Assembly: GCF_008119785.1 (NCBI RefSeq)
Contig: NZ_VSFA01000020.1
Location: forward strand, 1-64,000
DNA: 64,000 nucleotides
Reading direction: 5' to 3'
From: Micromonospora sp. MP36
GTDB taxonomy: Bacteria > Actinomycetota > Actinomycetes > Mycobacteriales > Micromonosporaceae
Shown: positions 33,304 through 42,260 of the stretch, piece after piece
Numbering within the stretch: the first letter of the stretch is position 1
Layout of the letters: each line of letters opens with the position of its first letter
Made by a program: the position numbers and the translations under genes
The notes under the pieces: generated by a model
What the model saw: the letters and a program-made list of their open reading frames with translations, nothing else
Database searches by the model: none
Told to the model about the DNA's origin: nothing

Positions 33304-33606
33304 CTATCGCCCCGACCGATGGGTGGGCGTGGGAGTTACCGTCGGGGTGGGCGCGGGGCCGGCCCGCTCGTGGTCCGGCCCGGCCGCCGCGTACGCGGCC
33401 GCGCCGACGAGCAGCAGGGCGATCACGCCGATCTTGGTGAAGACCGCCCGGATCGCCAGCCAGGCGGTCCGCCGGGCGCCCGGGACCGTGTTACGGGCGG
33501 TCTGGTAGTCCTTCCAGCCACGCTTCGCGCGGGCGTACGACGCACCGACGCCGGTGCCGATGACCAGGCCCACCAGGAGGAGGGCCGCGATGACAGCTTG
33601 CTCCAC
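33304..33606 (-). CDS. small two-TM membrane protein
   Basis: The 100-residue protein has two hydrophobic segments (about residues 4-23, AVIAALLLVGLVIGTGVGAS, and 53-75, FTKIGVIALLLVGAAAYAA) separated by a basic loop, and a proline/threonine-rich tail (PTPTVTPTPTH). The family is not recognised. It is only nine bases upstream of arfB on the same strand, so they may share a transcript. A GTG start is assumed. Confidence 0.6.
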   Translation of the reverse strand: MEQAVIAALLLVGLVIGTGVGASYARAKRGWKDYQTARNTVPGARRTAWLAIRAVFTKIGVIALLLVGAAAYAAAGPDHERAGPAPTPTVTPTPTHRSGR

Positions 33607-33725
33607 CCATGCCAGTATCCATACTCAGCGTAATATTTCCATGGCCCGATGGCCCCACGCCGGATATCCGACAGTTCACCCGATCCGGCGGGATGGTCCG
33701 ATAGGGCGGGGCAGCTCCGGGCCGG

Positions 33726-34586
33726 TCAGCCGCCCCGGCCGATGATGGTGTCGGCGGTCTGCTGGACCTGGTCGATCGGGATGGCGAACCCGATGCCGAT
33801 CGAGCCGTTGCCGTCGATGGTGGCGATGGCCGTGTTCACCCCGACCACCTCGCCCCGCGCGTTGACCAGCGGGCCACCCGAGTTGCCCGGGTTGATCGAG
33901 GCGTCGGTCTGCACCGCGGCGTGCCGGCCGTTGCCGATCCGTACCTGACGGTTGAGCGCGCTGACGATGCCGGCGGTCACCGTGCCGGACAGGCCGAGCG
34001 GGGAACCGACCGCGAGCACCGGCTCGCCGACCCGGGTGGCGTTCGGCTTGGCCAGCGGCAGCGGCGACAACCCGGCCGAGGCGGGCACCTTGAGCACCGC
34101 CAGGTCGCTGCTCGGCTCCCGCCCCACCACCTCGGCGGTGAACCGCCGGCCGTCGGAGGTCTCCACGGTCACCGGCCCGGAGCCGCCCTTGGCCAGGATG
34201 TGATCGTTGGTCACGATGTGCTGCTCGTGGTCGATGGCGAAGCCGGAACCGCTGGCCGACGCCCCGGAGCCACTGCCGACCATCACCGACACCACCCCCG
34301 GCACGGTCTTCTCGGCCGCGGTGACCAGCTCCGCCGGCACCGGCGCGGCGGACGCCGCCGCGGGCCCGGGCGCGTCCCGGCCGGCCACCCAGCTCCCCGC
34401 CGCCGCCCCGGAGACCATCGACAGCGCCACCACCGCAAGCGCGGTCAGCATCCGGCCGCGCCAGCCGCGCCGTCCCGGACCCCGCTCGGACCCGGGTACG
34501 TCCCAGCGCCCGCGCCCGTCCGGGTCCAGCTCGGGCGAGACGAACCACGGGCCGCGTGGCTCGCCGAGTCCGGTCTGCACTGCCAT
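33726..34586 (-). CDS. membrane-anchored trypsin-like serine protease (HtrA/DegP type, no PDZ)
   Basis: The 286-residue protein has a cytoplasmic N-terminus, one membrane anchor (about residues 46-68, LTALAVVALSMVSGAAAGSW), and an extracytoplasmic chymotrypsin-fold protease with all three catalytic residues visible: His in IVTNDHIL, Asp in SSDLAVLKV, Ser in GNSGGPLV. It stops right after the protease domain, so the usual HtrA PDZ domain is absent. It likely acts in envelope protein quality control or regulated proteolysis. GAGGAG precedes the ATG. Confidence 0.88.
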   Translation of the reverse strand: MAVQTGLGEPRGPWFVSPELDPDGRGRWDVPGSERGPGRRGWRGRMLTALAVVALSMVSGAAAGSWVAGRDAPGPAAASAAPVPAELVTAAEKTVPGVVSVMVGSGSGASASGSGFAIDHEQHIVTNDHILAKGGSGPVTVETSDGRRFTAEVVGREPSSDLAVLKVPASAGLSPLPLAKPNATRVGEPVLAVGSPLGLSGTVTAGIVSALNRQVRIGNGRHAAVQTDASINPGNSGGPLVNARGEVVGVNTAIATIDGNGSIGIGFAIPIDQVQQTADTIIGRGG

Positions 34587-34634
34587 ACCTGGCTCCTCAC
34601 GTGTCGTGCCGTCGTCGCGGACGGGTGGTACGGG

Positions 34635-35594
34635 TCAGGGCAGTCGGGAGAACCACCGCAGGGATCCGGCGGCCGCTCCCATCGCGAAGACCAGCCCCAG
34701 GCCGATGAAGCGGGCGGAGATGTCCTGCCGTTCCTTGCGGTAGCCGACCGAGGTGCCGATGTCCTCGTAGACGGCGCGCAGCTCGGCGCTGGTGGACGCC
34801 TCGTGGAAGCCGCCCCCGGTCTCCTCGGCGACCGCCTTGAGGGTCTGCCCGTCCACCGGCACCTGGATGGCCCGCCCGCCCCGGTCGACGAAGCCGGACG
34901 GGGTGCCGAACGAGATGGCGTGCACCGGGACCTTCGCCGTCACGGCCTGGGCGGCCGCCTCCATCGGGTCCATGCCGGAGGTGTTCGCGCCGTCGGAGAG
35001 GATGATGATCCGGGCCGGCGGCGGATCCTTGGCCGCCTTGGCGTCCAGGCTCTTCACCGCGCCCAGGGAGGTGCTGATCGCCTCGCCGATGGCGGTGCCC
35101 TGGACCCCGGTGATGCCCTCGTCGAGCCGACCGATCCCCTCGTGCAGCGCGTCCCGGTCGGTGCCCGGCGGGACCAGCACGGCCGCGCTGCCGGCGAAGG
35201 CGACCAGCCCGACGTTGAACTCCTTCGGCAGGCCGTCGACGAACCGGCGGGCGGCCTGCTTGGCGGCGGTCAGCCGGTCCGGGTCGACGTCGCTGGCCAG
35301 CATCGAGGTGGACACGTCCACCGCGACCATCACGGTGGCCCGTTCCCGGGGTACCCGCACCTCAGCGTTGGGCCGGGCGAAGCCGACCACCAGCAGCGCG
35401 AGCATGGCGAGGAAGAGTCCCGCCGGCACGTGCCGGCGCCAGGCCGGCCGGTGCGGCGCGACCCGGTCCAGCAGCCGCAGGTTGGTGAACCGGATGGCGT
35501 ACCGGCTCTGGCGGCGCTGCATCACCAGGTAGCCGACGACGAGCGCGGCGACGCCGAGCAGGAGCCAGAGCCGGGCGGGCGACTGCCAGGTCAC
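34635..35594 (-). CDS. VWA-domain membrane protein (BatA-like)
   Basis: The 319-residue protein has membrane helices near residues 8-25 (LWLLLGVAALVVGYLV) and 55-75, then a von Willebrand A domain with an intact metal-binding DVSTSM site and ILSDGANTSG, and a C-terminal membrane helix (FIGLGLVFAMGAAAGSL). With the two following upstream genes it forms a MoxR-DUF58-VWA operon, a conserved set thought to assist folding or metal loading of envelope proteins. GTG at 35594 overlaps the stop of the DUF58 gene (GTGA). Confidence 0.85.
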   Translation of the reverse strand: MTWQSPARLWLLLGVAALVVGYLVMQRRQSRYAIRFTNLRLLDRVAPHRPAWRRHVPAGLFLAMLALLVVGFARPNAEVRVPRERATVMVAVDVSTSMLASDVDPDRLTAAKQAARRFVDGLPKEFNVGLVAFAGSAAVLVPPGTDRDALHEGIGRLDEGITGVQGTAIGEAISTSLGAVKSLDAKAAKDPPPARIIILSDGANTSGMDPMEAAAQAVTAKVPVHAISFGTPSGFVDRGGRAIQVPVDGQTLKAVAEETGGGFHEASTSAELRAVYEDIGTSVGYRKERQDISARFIGLGLVFAMGAAAGSLRWFSRLP

Positions 35595-36577
35595 GCGGCA
35601 CCTCCCCGGGGCGCGGCCGGCGCGGCGGCCAGCCGGCGCTGGGCGTGCACGTGCCGCACGATGTCGGCGCTCCAGTCGCGGTCGGTGCGCAGCGCCAGGT
35701 GGCTGGCGCCGGACCGGCGCAGCGCGGCGCGTACCTGGTCGCGTTGGGCGGCGGCGGCTTGCGCGTACCGCTCCCGCAGGCTCCGGTCCCCGGTCCACAC
35801 CTCGCGGCGCCGGCCGGTCTCCGGGTCGACCATGGTGACCAGGCCGACGTCCGGCAGCTCCAGCTCGCGCGGGTCGGTCACCTCCACGGCGAGCACCTGG
35901 TGCCGGACGGCGAGCCGGCGCAGGAGGACCTCCCAGGGCGGGGCGGCGTCCGGGTCGTCGGGCAGCCCGTCGAGGAAGTCGGACACCACCACCACCAGGC
36001 CCCGGCGCCGGGCCACCCGCCCGACCCCGTCCAGCCCGTCGGCCAGCGCCGGCGGGGCGACGACGACGTCAGGTCGGGGCGCGGCCAGCAGGGCGCGCAG
36101 CAGCCCGAGCAGGTGGGTACGCCCGCCCCGGGCCGGGAACCGGCGTACGCCGTCGGGGCTGAGCACCAGCGCGCCGAGGCGGCTGCCGACGCCGGCGGTG
36201 AGGAAGCCCACCGCCGCCACGGCGGCCACCGAGAGTTCCCGTTTGTCCAGCGTGGCCGTGCCGTACGCCATGCTCGGGCTGGCGTCCACCAGCAGCCAGG
36301 TGGTCAGCTCCCGGTCGGCGTCGACCTCGCGGACGTGCGGGACGGTGGTCCGGGCGGTGACCGCCCAGTCCATCCGGCGCACCTCGTCCTCGCCGGGGCG
36401 GTACTCGCGGCTGCCGGCCGCCTCGCTGCCTGGGCCGGGCAGCAGGCCGCGGTACTGGCCGTGGAGCAGCCCGTCGAGCCGTCGTGTGACGGTCAGCTCC
36501 AACCGGCGCAACCGCTCGTTGGGAGCGAGTTCCGCCAGGCCGGGCTCGGGCAGGGGCGGTGCGGCCCGGCGCCTCAT
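35591..36577 (-). CDS. DUF58 protein
   Basis: The 328-residue protein is of the DUF58 family, whose signature GSEAAGSREYRPGEDEVRRMDW is seen near residue 50, followed by a VWA-like C-terminal part (WLLVDASPSMAYG). It is the middle gene of the MoxR-DUF58-VWA operon and overlaps both neighbours by four bases. Its molecular role is unknown; partners of MoxR chaperones are expected to act at the membrane. Confidence 0.88.
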   Translation of the reverse strand: MRRRAAPPLPEPGLAELAPNERLRRLELTVTRRLDGLLHGQYRGLLPGPGSEAAGSREYRPGEDEVRRMDWAVTARTTVPHVREVDADRELTTWLLVDASPSMAYGTATLDKRELSVAAVAAVGFLTAGVGSRLGALVLSPDGVRRFPARGGRTHLLGLLRALLAAPRPDVVVAPPALADGLDGVGRVARRRGLVVVVSDFLDGLPDDPDAAPPWEVLLRRLAVRHQVLAVEVTDPRELELPDVGLVTMVDPETGRRREVWTGDRSLRERYAQAAAAQRDQVRAALRRSGASHLALRTDRDWSADIVRHVHAQRRLAAAPAAPRGGAA

Positions 36578-37623
36578 GCCGCCGCCAGGTCGGGCGCCGT
36601 CTCGGGGTGGCCGGCGACGACCCGGGGTGGCGGCACCGCCTCGATCAGCCGGCGGACCAGCGCCTCGGCGGAGACACCGTCGGCGACCGCGTCGAAGGAG
36701 AGCACCAGCCGGTGGGCGAGCACGTCCACGGCCAACTCCCGGACGTCGTCCGGGAGCACGTACTCCCGGCCCCGGATGAGCGCCTGGGCGCGGGCGGCGG
36801 CGACCAGGCCGAGGGTTGCCCGGGGACTGGCCCCGTACGCCAGCAGCGGCGCGATCTCGGGCAGCCCGAACCGGCCCGGGTCGCGGGTGGCGAGGATGAG
36901 CCGGACGACGTACTCGGCGAGCGCGTGGTGGACGAAGATCTGGCCGGCCCGGCGCTGCAGTTCCCGCAGCCGGGCCGGGTCGAGCACCGGCCGGGGCGTC
37001 GGCCGGTCGCTGCTCATCCGGTAGAGGATGTCCAGCTCGTCGGCGTCGGTCGGGTAGTCGACCACGATCTTCATGAGGAACCGGTCCCGCTGCGCCTCGG
37101 GAAGCTGGTAGACGCCCTCCGATTCGATCGGGTTCTGGGTGGCCAGCACCAGGAACGGGTCGGGCACCGACCAGCTCCGGCCGCCGATCGAGACCTGCCG
37201 CTCGGCCATCGCCTCCAGCAGCGCCGACTGCACCTTCGCCGGGGCGCGGTTGATCTCGTCGGCGAGCACCAGGTTCGCCATGATCGGGCCCAGTTCGACG
37301 TCGAACGCCTCGGTGGACGCCCGGTAGATGCGGGTGCCGACGATGTCCGAGGGGACCAGGTCGGGGGTGAACTGGATCCGGGAGAAGGTGCCGCCGACCA
37401 CGGTGGCGAGGGTCTGCGCCGCGAGGGTCTTCGCGACCCCCGGCACGCCCTCGAGCAGGCAGTGTCCGTCGGCGACCAGGGCGGTGAGCAGGCGTTCGAC
37501 GAGGCGATCCTGCCCCACGATCACCCGTTTTACCTCGAAAAGGGTCTGTTCCAGCTCGACGCCGCTCGCATCGGCATCCACCGGGCTGGGCACGCTGGCC
37601 AGGGTGTCCGAGATGTCCGTCAC
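36574..37623 (-). CDS. MoxR-family AAA+ ATPase
   Basis: The 349-residue protein is a MoxR-type AAA+ chaperone: Walker A EGVPGVAKT, Walker B VLADEINRAPAK, LVLATQNPIESEGVYQLPEAQRDRFLM and the C-terminal ASPRATLGLVAAARAQALIRGR. It is the first gene of the operon with DUF58 and VWA proteins. GTG at 37623 (VTDISDTLASV) is chosen; the frame remains open upstream but without similarity. Confidence 0.9.
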   Translation of the reverse strand: MTDISDTLASVPSPVDADASGVELEQTLFEVKRVIVGQDRLVERLLTALVADGHCLLEGVPGVAKTLAAQTLATVVGGTFSRIQFTPDLVPSDIVGTRIYRASTEAFDVELGPIMANLVLADEINRAPAKVQSALLEAMAERQVSIGGRSWSVPDPFLVLATQNPIESEGVYQLPEAQRDRFLMKIVVDYPTDADELDILYRMSSDRPTPRPVLDPARLRELQRRAGQIFVHHALAEYVVRLILATRDPGRFGLPEIAPLLAYGASPRATLGLVAAARAQALIRGREYVLPDDVRELAVDVLAHRLVLSFDAVADGVSAEALVRRLIEAVPPPRVVAGHPETAPDLAAA

Positions 37624-37794
37624 GGTGCTTGCTTCCCGAGCCGGCCCGGCGACAAACGTCGGATTATCCGCCCCTCGGCGGTCGTTCCCGAGCCGGACGG
37701 GGAGGACGCTCCCAGGCGGGCAGCAACCGTACGAGCCGGTGCGGGCGACGCAGTCGGGCGCAGACGGGTCGCCGGGACGGCGGGCGAACGGCAC

Positions 37795-37818
37795 TGGCCC
37801 CCGCCGGAGCGGGGGCCA
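37795..37818 (-). terminator. terminator after the secreted-protein gene
   Basis: A perfect 9-bp stem (37795-37803 with 37810-37818), 6-nt loop, 16 bases after the stop on the minus strand. Confidence 0.6.
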
Positions 37819-37833
37819 GCACGGCGGGGCGGG

Positions 37834-38367
37834 TCAGTTGGCGATGACGATGTGGAACGGCTTGTCCGCGAAGCCGCCGAAGGAACTGCGGGTCTGGACG
37901 AAGATCGCGTTGGGGATCAGGGTCCGGGGCGCGACCGAGACCTCGCCGCCCGGCGGGACGTTGGCCGGGTCGTCGGTGCCGATGGACGCGTGGTACGCCT
38001 TGAGGCGGACGTCGTAGTCCAGCGTCACCTGGTACTGCCCGGCGTACTGGCCCGGCAGGTTGCTGGCGAACTTCGTGGCGGCGATGACGTTGCCCGAGTG
38101 CTGGAGCAGGGCGCCGTTGCTGCCGACGACGGCCCAGGCGACCGTGCCGGCGGCGGGCGGGGCGAGGGTGGCCCGCAGCGCGGCCTTCGCCGCCCGGGTC
38201 TCGGCGGCGGTCACCGGGGGCTGCTGACCGGGCTGCCGGGCGCCGGGCTGGGCGGCCTCGGCCGGAGCCTTCGCCGCCGGGTGGGCGGCGGCCGCGATGC
38301 CCCCGCCGGCCAGGGTGAGGGCCAGGACGCCGAGTGCTACCACCGCCGCCTTGCGTCTGAAGAACAT
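37834..38367 (-). CDS. secreted protein of unknown function
   Basis: The 177-residue protein starts with a clear signal peptide (MFFRRKAAVVALGVLALTLA, cleavage near AAAAHP) followed by an alanine/proline-rich linker and a small beta-rich domain (GTVAWAVVGSNGALLQHSGN, YQVTLDYDVRLKAYHASIG, SSFGGFADKPFHIVIAN). The family is not recognised; the pattern recalls the surface proteins with collagen-like or beta-barrel tail domains seen in actinobacteria. GGGAGA precedes the ATG at 38367. Confidence 0.7.
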   Translation of the reverse strand: MFFRRKAAVVALGVLALTLAGGGIAAAAHPAAKAPAEAAQPGARQPGQQPPVTAAETRAAKAALRATLAPPAAGTVAWAVVGSNGALLQHSGNVIAATKFASNLPGQYAGQYQVTLDYDVRLKAYHASIGTDDPANVPPGGEVSVAPRTLIPNAIFVQTRSSFGGFADKPFHIVIAN

Positions 38368-38724
38368 CAGGTCTCCCTTTGTGACCGTGAAGAACGGGCC
38401 GACCCGCGATTCACGGGCCGGATGACAACTGCAGGAGAGCCGGGCACAGAAACCACGGGCCATCGGGAAACCCGCGTTTTTTCACGCACCGTCGAGGTTG
38501 GCAACCCAACCCCTACACCCGGATTGACCTGGACTTACTACGGAGAGTCGCGACGTCTCGACCAGGTGGAAGGTAGCACCGAAAAATGCCGAGGGTCAAT
38601 AGCGCGGATTTGCGTTTCGAACCTCGAACAGCAACTCGGGAAATTGCGAAAAGTGAAGGGTTGGCCATTCGTGAAATGGTGTTGCGGACACCGCGACGGG
38701 CCACCGGACGGTACGGTGACGGGC
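38368..38724. other. non-coding divergent gap
   Basis: These 357 bases between divergent genes are AT-richer than their surroundings, notably 38560-38700. I see only a small GGTTGG/CCAACC hairpin (38496-38511), a TTTTTT run near 38477 and the -10-like TACGGT at 38712. No gene is recognised. Confidence 0.5.
38712..38717 (+). promoter_or_regulatory. -10-like hexamer of the EEP-family gene
   Basis: TACGGT lies seven bases before the GTG at 38725, the recurrent leaderless spacing of this window. Confidence 0.45.
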
Positions 38725-39714
38725 GTGCCGACGACCACGGACCAGGGCCCGGCCGCCCGGACCCGCCGGATCGCCACAGTCGCCTGCTGGCTCACCGTCG
38801 CGCCGGTGGCGGCCTGGGCCGTGCTCCGGCTGGCCGGTCTGGAGCGCGGGCCGCTGGTGCAGGCGGTCGCCTTCACGCCGTACGTCGCCGCCGCGTCCCT
38901 GGTGCCGCTCGGGCTGGCGCTCGCGCTGCGGCGCCGCGGGCCGGCGGCGCTCGCGGCCGTCATCGCGCTGGCGCTGGTCGGCCTGGTGGCGCCCCGCGCG
39001 GTCGCGGCCGGGCAGCCCGAGGTCGGCGGTCCCACGCTCCGCCTGCTCACCGCCAACCTGCTCGTGGGCGGCGCCGACCCGGCCCGCCTGGTCGGGCTGG
39101 TCCGCGCACACCGGGTGGACGTGCTGGCCGTGCAGGAGTTCACCCCGGGGATCGCGGCCGAGCTGGACCGTCTGGGGCTGGCCACCCTGCTCCCCTACCG
39201 GGAGCTCAACCCCGAGGTCGGCACCACCGGCTCCGGGCTCTACGCGCGCTTCCCGCTCAGCGAGGGCGGGTTCCGGCGCAACCAGGGCTTCTCCTTCACC
39301 CAGGCGTACGGGACGCTGGCGGTGCCGGGCGCACCACCGGTGCGGGTGGAGTCGGCGCATCCGGCCGCCCCGTACGCCGTCGACGTGCTCCCCGACTGGT
39401 GGACCGACCTGCGGGCTCAGCCGCCCGCCACGCCGGACGGGCGGCTGAGCATCCTGGCCGGGGACTTCAACGCCACCCTCGACCACGCGCCACTGCGCGA
39501 GCTGATCGCCACCGGGTACGTCGACGCCGCCGACGCGGCCGGCGCCGGGCTCGTCGGCACCTGGGGCCCCTACGACGGTGACCCGATCCCGCCGGTCACC
39601 ATCGACCACGTGCTGGTGGACCGGCGCATCGCGGTCCGCTCGGTGACCGTGCACGCCGTTCCCGGCAGCGACCACCGGGCCGTCCTCGCCGAGCTGCGCC
39701 TGCCCGCGGCGTGA
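38725..39714 (+). CDS. membrane-anchored endonuclease/exonuclease/phosphatase (EEP) family protein
   Basis: The 329-residue protein has three predicted membrane helices in its first 100 residues (ATVACWLTVAPVAAWAVLRL, FTPYVAAASLVPLGLALAL, AALAAVIALALVGLVAP), then an EEP catalytic domain outside the membrane: LLTANLLVGGADP, VDVLAVQEFTP, ILAGDFNATLDH and the final PGSDHRAVLAEL, which carry the metal and catalytic residues. Members cleave phosphodiesters in nucleic acids or lipids; the substrate is unknown. Start chosen for its promoter spacing; a GTG nine bases upstream is possible. Confidence 0.85.
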   Translation: MPTTTDQGPAARTRRIATVACWLTVAPVAAWAVLRLAGLERGPLVQAVAFTPYVAAASLVPLGLALALRRRGPAALAAVIALALVGLVAPRAVAAGQPEVGGPTLRLLTANLLVGGADPARLVGLVRAHRVDVLAVQEFTPGIAAELDRLGLATLLPYRELNPEVGTTGSGLYARFPLSEGGFRRNQGFSFTQAYGTLAVPGAPPVRVESAHPAAPYAVDVLPDWWTDLRAQPPATPDGRLSILAGDFNATLDHAPLRELIATGYVDAADAAGAGLVGTWGPYDGDPIPPVTIDHVLVDRRIAVRSVTVHAVPGSDHRAVLAELRLPAA

Positions 39715-39755
39715 GCAGGATCCCTGGTCAACCGAGGGCGTCGACCGGGCCGCCC

Positions 39756-41336
39756 TTACACCCGGGCCCGGTCCAGGCCGTAGGTGAGCGCGTCGACGAG
39801 GGCGTGCCAGCTCGCCTCGACCACGTTGGGGTGCACGCCGACGGTGGTCCAGTCGCTGCCCGCGCCGGCGGTCTCCACCAGCACCCGGGTCACCGCGCCG
39901 GTGCCGTGGCTGCCCTCCAGGATGCGGACCTTGTAGTCGGCCAGCTCGAAGTCGCGCAGCTCCGGGTAGTGCCGGGCCAGCGCCACCCGCAGCGCCTCGT
40001 CCAGGGCGTTGACCGGGCCGTTCCCCTCGGCGGTGGCGATCACCCGCTCACCGCGTACCCGGATCTTGACGGTGGCCTCGGAGACCACCGCGCCGTCCTC
40101 GCGGTGCTCGACCAGCACCCGGTACGACTCCAGGGCGAACGGCCGGGGCGCGGCCCGGCCGGGCAGTTCGGAGCGGACCAGCAGCTCGAACGAGGCGTCC
40201 GCGGCCTCGAACGACCAGCCGCCGGCCTCCAGCTCCTTGACCCGCTTGGTGACCGCGGACACCGCCTCCGGATGGCCGGCCAGGTCCAGCCCCAGCTCAC
40301 GGCTCTTGAGCTCGATGCTGGCCCGGCCGGCCATCTCGGTCACCAGGATCCGCATGTCGTTGCCCACCACCGACGGGTCCACGTGGTTGTAGAGCAACGG
40401 GTCCACCTTGATCGCGCTCGCGTGCAGCCCGGCCTTGTGGGCGAAGGCGGCGGCCCCGACGTAGGCCTGGTGGGTGTCGGGGGCGATGTTGGCGATCTCG
40501 GCGATGGCATGCGAGACCCGCACCAGCTGTTCCAGGCAGCCGTCCGGCAGGACGGGCAGCCCGAGCTTGAGCTGGAGGTTGGCGACCACCGCGAAGAGGT
40601 CGGCGTTGCCGGGGCGCTCGCCGTACCCGTTGGCGGTGCCCTGGAAATGCCGCACGCCGGCCTCGACCGCGGCGATGGTGTTGGCCACCGCGCAGGCGGT
40701 GTCGTTCTGGCAGTGGATGCCGAGCAGTTCCGGAGCCACGCCGGTGCGCGCGGTGACGTCGGCGATGGCGGCGGTGACCTGGGACGGCAGCATCCCACCG
40801 TTGGTGTCGCAGAGCACGAACCGCTCGGCACCCGCGGCGAGCGCCGTCTCCAGCACCGCCGCGGTGTACGCCGGGTCGTACCGGTAGCCGTCGAAGAAGT
40901 GCTCGCCGTCCACGAAGACCCGCCGGCCCTCCCGCACCAGGTGCGCGACCGTGTCCCGGACCATGGCCAGGTTCTCCTCGGCGGTGGTGCGCAGGGCCCG
41001 CTCGACGTGCCGCAGGTCCGCCTTGGCGACCAGCGCCACCGCCGGGGTCTCCGCGTCGAGCAGCCCGCGCACCTGCGGGTCGGCGTCGACCGCCACGCCG
41101 GCCTTGCGGGTGGCCCCGAACGCGACCAGGATCGCGTGCTTCAGCTCCAGCTCGGTCCGAGCGCGCCGGAAGAACTCGGTGTCCTTGGGCACCGCGCCCG
41201 GCCAGCCGCCCTCGATGAAGCCGACCCCGAGGTCGTCGAGCAGGCGGGCCACCGCCAGCTTGTCGACCACCGAGTAGCTGAGCCCCTCGCGCTGCGCACC
41301 GTCGCGCAGCGTCGTGTCGTACACCTGGAAGGTCAT
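39756..41336 (-). CDS. cimA: citramalate synthase
   Basis: CimA condenses pyruvate and acetyl-CoA to (R)-citramalate, the first step of the threonine-independent route to isoleucine. The 526-residue protein has YDTTLRDGAQREGLSYSVVD at the start, the metal-binding HCQNDTACAVANT, the GTANGYGERPGNAD motif and a C-terminal LeuA-type regulatory domain, and matches the long CimA subgroup rather than LeuA or homocitrate synthase. LeuCD and LeuB in this window can carry its product on to 2-oxobutyrate. ATG at 41336 has GAGG six bases upstream; the longer frame runs through the attenuator and is not used. Confidence 0.92.
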   Translation of the reverse strand: MTFQVYDTTLRDGAQREGLSYSVVDKLAVARLLDDLGVGFIEGGWPGAVPKDTEFFRRARTELELKHAILVAFGATRKAGVAVDADPQVRGLLDAETPAVALVAKADLRHVERALRTTAEENLAMVRDTVAHLVREGRRVFVDGEHFFDGYRYDPAYTAAVLETALAAGAERFVLCDTNGGMLPSQVTAAIADVTARTGVAPELLGIHCQNDTACAVANTIAAVEAGVRHFQGTANGYGERPGNADLFAVVANLQLKLGLPVLPDGCLEQLVRVSHAIAEIANIAPDTHQAYVGAAAFAHKAGLHASAIKVDPLLYNHVDPSVVGNDMRILVTEMAGRASIELKSRELGLDLAGHPEAVSAVTKRVKELEAGGWSFEAADASFELLVRSELPGRAAPRPFALESYRVLVEHREDGAVVSEATVKIRVRGERVIATAEGNGPVNALDEALRVALARHYPELRDFELADYKVRILEGSHGTGAVTRVLVETAGAGSDWTTVGVHPNVVEASWHALVDALTYGLDRARV

Positions 41337-41368
41337 GGGAGTCCTCTTCTCGAGCCTTGAGGGGAGCA

Positions 41369-41400
41369 ACAAAAAGACCCCCCGCGGGATGCGGGAGGTC
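41369..41400 (-). terminator. attenuator terminator upstream of cimA
   Basis: On the minus strand a GC-rich hairpin (41400-41376, GACC(T)CCCGC pairing with GCGGG(G)GGTC) is followed directly by TTTTTG, an intrinsic terminator in the leader, 33 bases before the cimA ATG. A second hairpin (GCGCGCCGGC...GCCGAGCGCGC) lies between it and the leader peptide and could be the pause/antiterminator partner. Confidence 0.75.
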
Positions 41401-41430
41401 TGCGCGCTCGGCGAGAGGGAAGCCGGCGCG

Positions 41431-41463
41431 CTAGTTGCCAATAATCAGAACGGAGCTGGTCAC
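41431..41463 (-). CDS. cimA leader peptide (VTSSVLIIGN)
   Basis: Eleven codons GTG ACC AGC TCC GTT CTG ATT ATT GGC AAC TAG encode a 10-residue peptide with consecutive Val-Leu-Ile-Ile. ATT and GTT are rare codons in this genome, as is usual for control codons. A CAGAGT hexamer (41476-41471) ends seven bases before the GTG, so the transcript may start at the leader. Stalling for lack of charged isoleucine tRNA would favour antitermination; the Ile-Ile pair suits an isoleucine-pathway gene. Confidence 0.7.
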   Translation of the reverse strand: MTSSVLIIGN

Positions 41464-41697
41464 GGTCTGTACTCTGCCACCCCGACCCGGCTTTTGGGAG
41501 ACACAATCCACATGCCGGGACGGTCACGGAGGGTGGTACTACCCGATCGAGGGACGGATCCGCCGCAGAACGCGCCGTTCGTGATCGACTTCACAAGTCA
41601 TCCGGTCGCCGACATGGGGAAACGAGGCTGCGGAAAAATCTGGAACCGATCCAGTTACCGGCCTCGCGCCGCTGACAACCGCTGCCAAGGAGGACCT

Positions 41698-42258
41698 GTG
41701 CTCACCGTCGGTGACCGCTTCCCCGAATACGAACTCACCGCCTGCGTGTCGTTGGACGCCGACAAGGCGTTCGAGACGATCGACCACAAGTCCCACGAGG
41801 GCAAGTGGCGGGTGGTCTTCTTCTGGCCGAAGGACTTCACCTTCATCTGCCCCACCGAGATCGCCGAGTTCGGCCGCCTCAACGGCGAGTTCGCCGACCG
41901 GGACGCTCAGGTCCTCGGCGTCTCCGTCGACAACGAGTTCGTCCACTACGCGTGGCGCAAGGACCACCCGGACCTGCGCGAGCTGCCCTTCCCGATGCTC
42001 AGCGACATCAAGCGCGAGCTGACCGCCGCCTGCGGCGTGCTCGGCGAGGACGGCGTCGCCCAGCGGGCCACCTTCATCGTCGACCCGAACAACGAGATCC
42101 AGTTCGTCATGGTGACCGCCGGCTCGGTCGGCCGGAACGTCTCCGAGGTGCTGCGGGTGCTGGACGCGCTGCAGACCGACGAGCTCTGCCCGTGCAACTG
42201 GAACAAGGGCGGCGCCACCCTGGACGCCAACGCGCTGCTCGCTGGCGCCGGGGCCTGA
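41698..42258 (+). CDS. ahpC: alkyl hydroperoxide reductase, peroxiredoxin AhpC
   Basis: The 186-residue two-cysteine peroxiredoxin reduces hydroperoxides and peroxynitrite. The peroxidatic cysteine lies in FTFICPTE and the C-terminal pair in ELCPCNWNKG. AhpD, directly downstream, is its actinobacterial reductant. The GTG at 41698 is preceded by an AAGGAGG at 41688; the frame is open further upstream without similarity. No oxyR is adjacent. The roughly 230 bases upstream (41464-41697) hold the cimA leader promoter and no gene. Confidence 0.95.
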   Translation: MLTVGDRFPEYELTACVSLDADKAFETIDHKSHEGKWRVVFFWPKDFTFICPTEIAEFGRLNGEFADRDAQVLGVSVDNEFVHYAWRKDHPDLRELPFPMLSDIKRELTAACGVLGEDGVAQRATFIVDPNNEIQFVMVTAGSVGRNVSEVLRVLDALQTDELCPCNWNKGGATLDANALLAGAGA

Positions 42259-42260
42259 CG

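Noticed and set aside
33726..34586. Inactive HtrA homologue because of the missing PDZ domain and the TNDH variant
   Set aside because: All three catalytic residues are present and PDZ-less members are common, so there is no case for inactivity.
36559..38711. Plus-strand open frame running into the EEP-family gene
   Set aside because: The part opposite moxR and the secreted-protein gene has no family features; the true gene starts at the promoter-proximal GTG 38725.
41337..41441. In-frame upstream extension of cimA (start at 41441)
   Set aside because: It would translate the attenuator hairpins; similarity and a ribosome binding site start at ATG 41336.
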